DNA from: an uncultured Desulfomonile sp.
Lineage (GTDB): Bacteria > Desulfobacterota > Desulfomonilia > Desulfomonilales > Desulfomonilaceae
Assembly: GCA_903853735.1 (NCBI GenBank)
Contig: CAINUH010000494.1
Coordinates: 1 to 5,477 of the forward strand
DNA: 5,477 bases
Direction of reading: 5' to 3'
Below are positions 1 through 5,477 of this stretch, in pieces. Both the position numbers and the translations under genes were made by a program. Numbering within the stretch: position 1 is the stretch's first letter; every line of letters starts with the position of its first letter. The notes beneath the pieces are model-generated. The model saw only the letters and a list, made by a program, of their open reading frames with translations, was not told the origin of the DNA and ran no database searches.

Positions 1-592
1 GTTGAAATCTGGCAGGATCTCGCATTGTCCTGAAAAGAAAAGCACTAATCGTTCCTTCAAGCGCAATGGCCATGTGGAGGGGATCGAGGCCACGGAACAC
101 ATGCTCTTTGATGCCTCTCTCAAACACAGAAGCCAATTTTTCAAGGAATTCATCGTAGAGCCGAAGAAGGTCCTGGTCCAAACCTGCTTTTATGTTGAAG
201 CTTGCTCCTCTGGTTTCGGCAAAATACAGGCGCATGAGCGGTAGGTTTTCAGAAAATAGATCCTGACGGACCCCGATATATCTCGTGATGGTTAAAAGAG
301 GATTCCTTTCCTGTTCGAGAGCCTTTATAGAAGCATGGTGAAATTTTTGTGCCATTTCCATGATAAGGGCTTTGTACAACTCCTCCTTATTCTTGAAAAA
401 CTTATAGAGTGTTCCGACCCCGAACTCCGCTTCTCTTGCGATCTCGTGCATTGAGATGTTGTGGTACCCCTTTTCCGAGAAGAGCATTAGCGCTGTCTGG
501 AGTATTTCACTTCGCTGCAGCAGATTTTCTCGCTCTCGACGGGGAAGATTTTGGACTTCTCTGTTGGTTTCGGCAAATAGTGAAGGTCCCAT
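1..592 (-). CDS. TetR/AcrR-family transcriptional regulator, 3' end cut by window edge
   Basis: Reading leftwards, the frame is open for 197 codons from an ATG at 592-590 to the window edge, so the protein lacks only its last residues if it has the usual length of about 200. Residues about 26-73 form a typical TetR DNA-binding domain: a first helix (EILQTALMLFSEKGY), then the helix-turn-helix with IAREAEFGVGTLYKFF and the following KNKEELY. The rest is helical and variable, as expected of the ligand-binding and dimerisation domain, so the ligand cannot be read. An in-frame ATG at 604 is the first possible start and has a TAG two codons before it. The ATG at 592 is preferred because GGAG at 602-599 lies 6 nt ahead of it, whereas nothing resembling a ribosome binding site precedes 604. 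Family members usually repress their own gene and a nearby efflux or lipid-metabolism operon. The target operon is not in view. Confidence 0.92.
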   Translation of the reverse strand, partial: MGPSLFAETNREVQNLPRRERENLLQRSEILQTALMLFSEKGYHNISMHEIAREAEFGVGTLYKFFKNKEELYKALIMEMAQKFHHASIKALEQERNPLLTITRYIGVRQDLFSENLPLMRLYFAETRGASFNIKAGLDQDLLRLYDEFLEKLASVFERGIKEHVFRGLDPLHMAIALEGTISAFLFRTMRDPARFQ

Positions 593-598
593 TCTTTT

Positions 599-602
599 CT
601 CC
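599..602 (-). promoter_or_regulatory. ribosome binding site deciding the TetR start
   Basis: GGAG on the minus strand ends 6 nt before the ATG at 592-590. It lies inside the first codons of the alternative start at 604, so the two starts cannot both be served by it. This favours the shorter protein. Confidence 0.6.
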
Positions 603-619
603 ATCAGACGCTACATTCT

Positions 620-637
620 GAATATGACGACATATTC
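620..637. promoter_or_regulatory. palindromic operator candidate for the TetR regulator
   Basis: A perfect inverted repeat has arms GAATATG and CATATTC separated by ACGA (18 bp in all). It overlaps the last four bases of the -10 hexamer (634-637) and the predicted transcription start of the TetR gene. Size, symmetry and placement fit an operator through which a TetR dimer blocks its own promoter. Binding by this particular protein is inferred. Confidence 0.6.
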
Positions 638-662
638 TATTCGTGCTCCGAGTGAGTGTCAA
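634..662 (-). promoter_or_regulatory. sigma-70 promoter of the TetR gene
   Basis: On the minus strand a perfect -35 TTGACA (662-657) is followed after exactly 17 nt by TAGAAT (639-634), one mismatch from the -10 consensus. The start of transcription is expected near 627, giving a leader of about 35 nt to the ATG at 592. Both hexamers and the spacing are seen directly; activity is inferred. Confidence 0.75.
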
Positions 663-857
663 CAGTCAATCATCCATACAAAGAAGTTTCTCCATTTTCA
701 CGTGCAAAAAGCCAAAACCCGCCATTAATTATCGGAGATTGTCCTGAAATCGTTCCACAAATCATATAGTGAAAGATCCGGTTTGAACCCCTCTACTTCT
801 GATTTCCGACGCCAGACGGGGCTTCCTGCTTGACTCTAAACGCCGGTGCAATTGATA
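663..857. other. intergenic stretch without recognised gene
   Basis: Nothing convincing was found here on either strand: no ORF with coding character, no tRNA or other structured RNA, and no clear terminator. The right part (about 800-857) should hold one end of the IS630 element, since the transposase stop is at 858. I could not identify a terminal inverted repeat or a TA target duplication by eye. Confidence 0.5.
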
Positions 858-1226
858 CTAAGTTGCTTTCAAGATGAAGTTATTTGTCCAGTCGAATCCC
901 GTGATGGTGGCTACTTTTTCCGGTGACTGCTCTGGCGAGTCGAGAGCATCGATGAGGACACTTTCGACTGCGTCCAAGCTCTTGAAGACCTTATTTGGAA
1001 ACCACTTTTCACGGATCTCTTCCCAGAGGTGTTCTGCAGGATTGAGTTCTGGACTATAGGGTGGCAAGAAAATGATCCGCATATTTTGGGGAACTTTGAG
1101 GTCCACGGCTTGGTGCCATCCGGCTTTGTCCATTACCATGAGGACCAAATCGTTGGGGTGGCGCTGAGACACCTCAGAGAGAAACAGCGATCGAATACCG
1201 TGACCTCTCAAGAATCCCCTGTTCAA
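858..1226 (-). pseudogene. IS630-family transposase, 5'-truncated remnant
   Basis: The 122-codon frame begins at a TTG (1226-1224) preceded directly by an in-frame TAA, and it ends at TAG (860-858). From about residue 13 it reads as the C-terminal half of an IS630/Tc1-type DDE transposase. The second catalytic Asp lies in LMVMDKAGWH (D33), and the catalytic Glu is in LPPYSPELNPAEHLWEE (E65), followed by the conserved REKWF block and a C-terminal tail. IS630 transposases are roughly 330-350 residues, so about two thirds is missing, including the helix-turn-helix and the first catalytic Asp. I find no continuation in other frames between 1227 and 1320. The fragment cannot catalyse transposition by itself. 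The first dozen residues do not look like the family and probably arise from the deletion junction. It lies between the TetR gene and the phosphoesterase gene and marks a past insertion and decay event. Confidence 0.88.
858..1226 (-). mobile_element. degenerate IS630-type insertion sequence, boundaries unknown
   Basis: The only recognisable part is the transposase fragment, so the interval given is that of the fragment. The true left end is probably within a few tens of bases below 858. The right side was lost by a deletion ending near 1226. No inverted repeats or target duplication could be assigned. Confidence 0.6.
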
Positions 1227-1249
1227 TTAACACCTTTTTGGTTTATATT

Positions 1250-1279
1250 TTGTACTAGAAACGCTAAAACACATATAAT
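1250..1279 (+). promoter_or_regulatory. candidate promoter for the phosphoesterase gene
   Basis: A perfect TATAAT lies at 1274-1279 in a clearly AT-rich stretch. The best -35 is a weak TTGTAC at 1250-1255, with 18 nt spacing. Transcription would start near 1286, giving a leader of about 115 nt before the ATG at 1400. A TTGACA at 1290-1295 also exists but has no good -10 at 16-18 nt. The nearest is a TG-extended TAAAAC at 1317-1322, 21 nt away. Confidence 0.4.
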
Positions 1280-1383
1280 TCAGAGGTTCTTGACACAGAT
1301 TCAGGTTCGTCGTTGCTAAAACTTTCTTGTCGATCCCGTCACTTGTTTGAAGGCGAATCGGCACAACAGATGCGAAGGCCTAA

Positions 1384-1389
1384 GGGAGG
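1384..1389 (+). promoter_or_regulatory. ribosome binding site of the phosphoesterase gene
   Basis: GGGAGG lies 10 nt ahead of the ATG at 1400. A second purine run, GAGGAG at 1394-1399, abuts the ATG and is too close to serve well. Together they support 1400 over the in-frame upstream candidates (1313, 1370) and the internal ATG at 1448, none of which has a comparable site. Confidence 0.6.
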
Positions 1390-1399
1390 TATTGAGGAG

Positions 1400-3430
1400 A
1401 TGAGTAGATCGGCTTGCCGAACAGAAAAATGCACGTTTACGAATTTTATGGTTTTTCTCCTCATAGCGGCAATAATTTCTCCCGCAACAAGTTTTGCCCA
1501 ACAGGACCTGCCGGTCATTATCCCGGATCTTCCACCTCGAGAAGCACACATAAGAAACCATATTACATTTGAGCAATTGCACGCAATTAAGGGTACAGAT
1601 CCGGAAAACAGCGGCCTGGTAATCGATCTGGGAAATCCGGACCTTCACGGGTCTATTTACACCGGCCCTTACCCTTTCGAAGCTGGCGCTGCGGACTATG
1701 ATTACGTTCGGTACCGTTTGGAAAGTCCACTGGTTGACGGCAAAGGCGTGCTTCCCCTATCGGATTTTTTCAAGGACAAATACAATGCGAACGCTTGGCC
1801 CGCCAGCCTGTGCCCCATGACAACTACCGTAGCATATCGCCTGTCGCTGTGGCTGCTTGAAAAGAACAAGCCTACGTTTATGGGCTTCTATGACAGCGTT
1901 GTGAGTTTTCGCAGGGAGGGAGATAAGTTTGTCAAGAACCCTACTATTATTCAGGGGCCGTTTGTTACCATGATTACGAGCGATGATCCATCCAGCATTA
2001 TGATCGCTCTGGAAACCGACGAAGAGTCCAGGGCAACGGTCACGGTCTACCGTGTGGGCGGGAGCAGTGTCCAATTGAGGGTCGGTCCAAAGGAATACCA
2101 ATTAGGGTCTCCCGTGGTCTTCCCCGGGAGTGGCCGCCGAAATAGGCACCGCGTAGAAGTGAGAGGTCTCACCCCATCCACAGACTACCTGTACTTTGTG
2201 CAGTGCGAGACTGAAAAAGGCGAAATAGTCAGGTCCAATCTTTGCAGGTTCCGGACTGCTCCTGAGCGAGGTAAAGGCCCTGTCACCCTCGCTCTTGTCG
2301 GTGATAGTCGAGAAGGAGTAGGGGGTGGAGAGCGAAATATGATGGGATCAAACTTCAGCACTCTCAGCCGTATCGCAGTCGATGCCTATCGCAAGGGGGC
2401 AGAACTATTCCTTCTTGCAGGAGACCTCATCAATGGTTACACCTCGGAAGTTGATGATTTCAAGTTACAGTTGTTCGGGTCCAAGCAGGCAATGGCCGGG
2501 TTCTGGCGCAGCCGACCCGTTTACCCGTGTATGGGCAACCACGAGAGTTTGTTAAATGCATTTAACGACGGTGGCCGAGGCGTTGGCTTGGACAAATGGC
2601 CTTATGCAGAAAACAGTGCCGAAGCAGTGTTCGCTTCAGAATTCTCCAATCCATCAAATGGACCAACACCGTCGGACGTCCGGCGTCCCCCGTATGCCGG
2701 CACCGTTTTTAGGTTCCAGTACGGCCCTGTCTTGGTTGTAGCGTTTAACAACAATTACTGGTGGACTTCCAACAATGGGCTCAAGGAGTACGGAGGCTCT
2801 CCTGAAGGTTATATAATGGAGGACCAGCTTGTTTGGATTGAACATGTTCTCGAGGAAGCCGAATCGGACCACTCGGTAAGATACATTTTGCTCTATGGAC
2901 ACGAACCTGTGTTCCCATGCGGCGGACATGTCAAAGACTCCATGTGGTGGAGCGGAAACAACAATGTTCGTGCTTACACCAAGAAGGATGGCTCGGTGAT
3001 TCCAGAGAAATTGGGCATGATAGAGATCCGGAACCGGTTATGGAAAGCAATTTCACAATCAAGAAAAGTGGCTGCAGTAATGAGTTCACATGAGCATGCG
3101 TATCATCGGACTCTCATAGACGCCGAAACCCCTGTGGGCGTGTATCCCAAGGACGATACCGACGGCGATGGAATACTCGACACGTATTCCCCTAACTCTG
3201 ATTTCGTTAATCCTACCTGGCACATAACGGTAGGCACCGGCGGAGCCCCTTATTACAGCAGGGAGAAAACTCCCTGGACGCCGGTCGTACTGTCGTCCCA
3301 AGAGGGATATACACTAATAAAGGCAGACAATGAAACGATCTCTCTTAAGTTCATTTCCATTACCGGGCAAGTTGTTGATGAGGTAAGTGATCTTATGTCT
3401 TCCAAGAAAGGGACTCTCTCATCCAAATGA
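1400..3430 (+). CDS. secreted calcineurin-like metallophosphoesterase with purple-acid-phosphatase-like N domain
   Basis: This is a complete gene for 676 residues ending in TGA. Residues 1-33 form a signal peptide: a basic N-region, a hydrophobic core VFLLIAAII and a likely cut after SFA33. Residues about 34-185 match no family I recognise. Residues about 186-288 resemble the fibronectin-like N domain of purple acid phosphatases, including LTPSTDYLYFVQ and the closing FRTAP. The catalytic domain (about 295-620) has the metallophosphoesterase blocks in order: GDSR (D302), AGDLIN (D342), GNHE (N380, H381), YGHEPVF (H501) and SHEHAYHR (H564, H566). It ends with a GTGGAP segment (612-617). These supply the usual two-metal ligands, so hydrolysis of a phosphate ester outside the cytoplasm is expected; the substrate is unknown. 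Two motifs differ from true purple acid phosphatases, and a DTDGDGILD loop sits at 586-594. The gene stands alone, converging on the exporter gene. The family call is firm; phosphatase, phosphodiesterase or nucleotidase activity cannot be separated. Confidence 0.92.
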   Translation: MSRSACRTEKCTFTNFMVFLLIAAIISPATSFAQQDLPVIIPDLPPREAHIRNHITFEQLHAIKGTDPENSGLVIDLGNPDLHGSIYTGPYPFEAGAADYDYVRYRLESPLVDGKGVLPLSDFFKDKYNANAWPASLCPMTTTVAYRLSLWLLEKNKPTFMGFYDSVVSFRREGDKFVKNPTIIQGPFVTMITSDDPSSIMIALETDEESRATVTVYRVGGSSVQLRVGPKEYQLGSPVVFPGSGRRNRHRVEVRGLTPSTDYLYFVQCETEKGEIVRSNLCRFRTAPERGKGPVTLALVGDSREGVGGGERNMMGSNFSTLSRIAVDAYRKGAELFLLAGDLINGYTSEVDDFKLQLFGSKQAMAGFWRSRPVYPCMGNHESLLNAFNDGGRGVGLDKWPYAENSAEAVFASEFSNPSNGPTPSDVRRPPYAGTVFRFQYGPVLVVAFNNNYWWTSNNGLKEYGGSPEGYIMEDQLVWIEHVLEEAESDHSVRYILLYGHEPVFPCGGHVKDSMWWSGNNNVRAYTKKDGSVIPEKLGMIEIRNRLWKAISQSRKVAAVMSSHEHAYHRTLIDAETPVGVYPKDDTDGDGILDTYSPNSDFVNPTWHITVGTGGAPYYSREKTPWTPVVLSSQEGYTLIKADNETISLKFISITGQVVDEVSDLMSSKKGTLSSK

Positions 3431-3450
3431 AAGTGGTTTGCATCAGTCAT

Positions 3451-3468
3451 TTGGGAGCCTGATTCCAA
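3451..3468. terminator. short hairpin after the phosphoesterase gene
   Basis: TTGGGA and TTCCAA pair over 6 bp (one G-U) around a 6-nt loop, 20 nt past the TGA. No T-run follows on the plus strand, so it is at best a weak or Rho-assisted transcript end. Confidence 0.2.
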
Positions 3469-3547
3469 GGTAAAAGGTTACAGATATTTCTGGAGGACAA
3501 ACAGCCGCGGCCACCCCGTCTCGTTTGCATTTTATCGGATCGATTGC

Positions 3548-3572
3548 AAAAAAGGCTTTCCCCCGTCGCCTT
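3548..3572 (-). terminator. candidate Rho-independent terminator of the MMPL exporter gene
   Basis: Reading leftwards, AAGGC (3572-3568) can pair with GCCTT (3556-3552) around an 11-nt loop. The second arm runs into six T residues (3553-3548). It lies about 60 nt beyond the exporter's TAA. The position and T-run fit a terminator, but the stem is short and the loop large. Confidence 0.35.
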
Positions 3573-3631
3573 CTGTAATGCAGTTTCACAGGCGTTCCGT
3601 ACAATGCGCAGCGAATCGGTGGACTTGGTGA

Positions 3632-5477
3632 TTAGACTGGTTGCCAAAAGTTGTGGTGCGATTGCTTCCGTCGTCTTTCCAGCAGTAGCAACAGGGCCGG
3701 TAGCGTGGTCAGAGTGAAGGCGACAGAGGCCGCCATGCCGATGACCATGGCCCAACCGAGAAACTCCATGGCATAATGCTGAGACGTCAGCATGGACACA
3801 AAACCAATAACGTTTGTCGTGGACGTGAATATTATCGGTCCGGTCACTCTGGTCATAGCCTCCGAAACTGAGCCTCCTTCCTTCCCTAAACTTCCCATAA
3901 CCAGGTGGACCCCGTTATCCATTCCCAGGCCGAAGATCAACGGGGCAATACCCACAACTGAAAACGGCAAACCCAAACCCAAGGCCCCGATCACACCAAG
4001 GGTAACACAAAAAGCCCCGGCCATGGGAACTAGGCTAAGCATAACCCCCACAGGATGCCTGAAGAGCGCCACAAAGAAAATGATCACTGAGCCGAGCACA
4101 TAGAGTCCCAGACGGATGAGTTCTGAAACAAGCGATGAAAGGATCTCTTCCATCGACTGCCTCGGTCCCGAGATACTGACCTCTACCGGAAAACTCCTGA
4201 CAGCCTCCATTATTTCTCGATCCACTTTTCTCAGTCTGTCTGAATCGGTCACCTTTTCAGAGTACCTTATCTGGGTCAGAAAGCGATATTTTCCTCTAAT
4301 TTGAGCCGTGTACCAGGACCGTTCAACTTCTGATGAACCATCTTGATCGCGCAAGCCTCGCGTCTCAAGATCACTAATCATTTGTCCGACTGAATCGAAC
4401 GACTGTTCAACGGTCTGAACTGCAGAATCGGACAGGTCCGATTTTCGTACGGTGTTTCTCAGGAAATGGCTCAGGCCTGGCCAGGACTTCATTATTTCAG
4501 AGGCTAACCCGACGTTCTGGACCGCCAGGGAGTCAGGCGTCGCCAGGTAGGAAATGGAATCTACGGTAGCAATTTCACGGTCCCGCGCCATCAGTTGCCC
4601 GAGGATGTCGTCCAGTTTCCGCTGAAATTCTAAGCCCTGTTGAAAATTTTTTACGTCGAAAGACAAGATTGTAGTCTGGGAAAAATTTACGTGAAACTTC
4701 TTGGAAATGCGTTCCGACACTGCCATGGAATTCATGTCCCTAGCCAGAAAGACCTTAAAAAGATCTTTCTCGTACGACACACGGGAAATGAGAAACAGGC
4801 TCAGCACTACAACCACGGCAGACACCACCGTGATCGTCCCAGGAGCGTTTTTGTACAGGCCGGAAAATCTGTTGAAGGTCACTCTCATCCTGGGGAAGTA
4901 GTCATGACCACGACCGGCCGTCAGCGCAACCAGGGCAGGGAACAGGAACAGGGTGGATACGAGGCTCAGGATCAGTCCGGACGCCCCGACGTAACCGAAT
5001 TGAGCCATGGCGGGTTGATGGGAAAAGCATAGGCACGCGAATGCAAGAATTGTGGTAATAGCCCCCAGCATTACCGGTGGGCCCGTCTGATCGTAGACGT
5101 CGGCAAGGGCATCCCTTGGTGAAGCACCTTGATCGATCTCGTCAGTAAACCGCTCCCACAAATGCACACCGTAATCCGTAGCCAGGCCGAAAAGTACTCC
5201 CGAGGCGCCCATGACCACCGGGTTGACCTCGTCGTACCACAGGTAGATCAGGCCATAGTTCGGCCCAATACCGGCAGCAATGGGCGTCATAAGGATCACG
5301 ACCGACCACAGGCTTCGGTACACCCCTATAAGCAAGGCAATAACCATCGCACCTGACAACAAAAGGATAGTTGATGTCTCTCGATCAAATATGTCCGCCG
5401 ATTCGCTGTGAAATGCACTCTTTCCTGTCAGGAACCAATTAAGGTCCTGAGATTTTTCTTTCAGATCCGGCAAATCA
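3632..5477 (-). CDS. MMPL/RND-superfamily exporter, 5' end beyond window
   Basis: The frame stays open to the right edge, where the first full codon is GAT (5476-5474), so the gene starts outside. The TTG at 5473 is probably only an internal Leu. About 614 residues are visible, ending at TAA (3634-3632). Numbered from that Leu, five membrane segments of the first half (about 33-185), a sixth at about 212-231, a periplasmic domain of some 220 residues, and five more (about 452-597) give TM2-TM12 of the usual twelve. Missing are TM1 and most of the first periplasmic domain; family members run to about 800-900 residues. Both pseudo-repeats keep the mid-membrane Asp of the proton relay: GLATDYGVHL (D100, TM4) and GLGMDNGVHL (D519, TM10). 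The tail ends with a basic cluster (ERRRK). Relatives move lipids, hopanoids or drugs across the inner membrane using proton motive force. HpnN-type hopanoid transport is one possibility, but no hopanoid genes are in view and I give no symbol. Confidence 0.92.
   Translation of the reverse strand, partial: DLPDLKEKSQDLNWFLTGKSAFHSESADIFDRETSTILLLSGAMVIALLIGVYRSLWSVVILMTPIAAGIGPNYGLIYLWYDEVNPVVMGASGVLFGLATDYGVHLWERFTDEIDQGASPRDALADVYDQTGPPVMLGAITTILAFACLCFSHQPAMAQFGYVGASGLILSLVSTLFLFPALVALTAGRGHDYFPRMRVTFNRFSGLYKNAPGTITVVSAVVVVLSLFLISRVSYEKDLFKVFLARDMNSMAVSERISKKFHVNFSQTTILSFDVKNFQQGLEFQRKLDDILGQLMARDREIATVDSISYLATPDSLAVQNVGLASEIMKSWPGLSHFLRNTVRKSDLSDSAVQTVEQSFDSVGQMISDLETRGLRDQDGSSEVERSWYTAQIRGKYRFLTQIRYSEKVTDSDRLRKVDREIMEAVRSFPVEVSISGPRQSMEEILSSLVSELIRLGLYVLGSVIIFFVALFRHPVGVMLSLVPMAGAFCVTLGVIGALGLGLPFSVVGIAPLIFGLGMDNGVHLVMGSLGKEGGSVSEAMTRVTGPIIFTSTTNVIGFVSMLTSQHYAMEFLGWAMVIGMAASVAFTLTTLPALLLLLERRRKQSHHNFWQPV

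Noticed and set aside
409..728. Two overlapping rightward ORFs opposite the start of the TetR gene
   Set aside because: They lie antisense to a clear TetR DNA-binding domain and its promoter, have no ribosome site and show no recognisable domain.
776..792. T-arm-like GGTTTGAACCC suggesting a tRNA 3' end or attachment site
   Set aside because: The flanks do not form a 5-bp T stem, and no acceptor, anticodon arm or CCA can be assembled around it.
1290..1295. TTGACA as -35 of the phosphoesterase promoter
   Set aside because: No acceptable -10 lies 16-18 nt downstream; the nearest candidate is 21 nt away, so the TATAAT at 1274 was preferred.
1029..1319. Rightward ORF of 96 codons
   Set aside because: It is mostly the antisense of the transposase fragment; its composition is not protein-like and no start signal precedes it.
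1313..1399. N-terminal extension of the phosphoesterase by 29 codons
   Set aside because: It would bury the signal peptide inside the protein, and the start has no ribosome site. The ATG at 1400 has a GGGAGG upstream.
3447..3755. Leftward ORF of 102 codons overlapping the end of the exporter gene
   Set aside because: Its first part is another frame of the exporter's last membrane segment and the rest is intergenic; no family is recognisable.
4640..5356. Several rightward ORFs across the exporter gene
   Set aside because: All are antisense to a continuous, well-conserved membrane protein frame.

Overview
The window looks like ordinary chromosomal sequence from a mesophilic Gram-negative bacterium. 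A secreted metallophosphoesterase, a TetR regulator, an RND/MMPL-type exporter and an IS630 remnant at mid-range GC would suit a deltaproteobacterial (Desulfobacterota-like) genome. That placement is a guess from gene style; no taxonomic marker gene is present.

Layout from left to right. (1) A TetR/AcrR-family regulator is read leftwards from about 592 and runs off the left edge, so its last residues are missing. Its upstream region (604-662) has a near-consensus sigma-70 promoter, and a perfect 7+4+7 palindrome overlaps the -10 and the expected start site, which suggests autorepression. (2) From 663 to 857 there is no gene or recognisable RNA. (3) At 858-1226, leftwards, lies a 5'-truncated IS630-family transposase that keeps only the C-terminal half of its DDE domain. 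(4) From 1227 to 1399 there is an AT-rich stretch with a perfect TATAAT, the likely promoter of the next gene. (5) At 1400-3430, rightwards, lies a complete secreted calcineurin-like phosphoesterase with a purple-acid-phosphatase-like N domain, an unassigned region after the signal peptide and a calcium-loop-like insertion. (6) From 3431 to 3631 is a convergent intergenic gap with a weak candidate terminator. (7) From 3632 to 5477, leftwards, is the C-terminal three quarters of an MMPL/RND exporter whose start lies beyond the right edge.

The genes do not form one operon. The phosphoesterase is a single rightward unit facing the exporter tail to tail. The regulator is separated from it by the transposase remnant, so its target probably lies to the left, outside the window, apart from its own promoter. 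I see no CRISPR array, phage genes, toxin-antitoxin pair or defence system. The most distinctive items are the non-canonical metal-site motifs and extra regions of the phosphoesterase, and the compact operator-promoter of the TetR gene.
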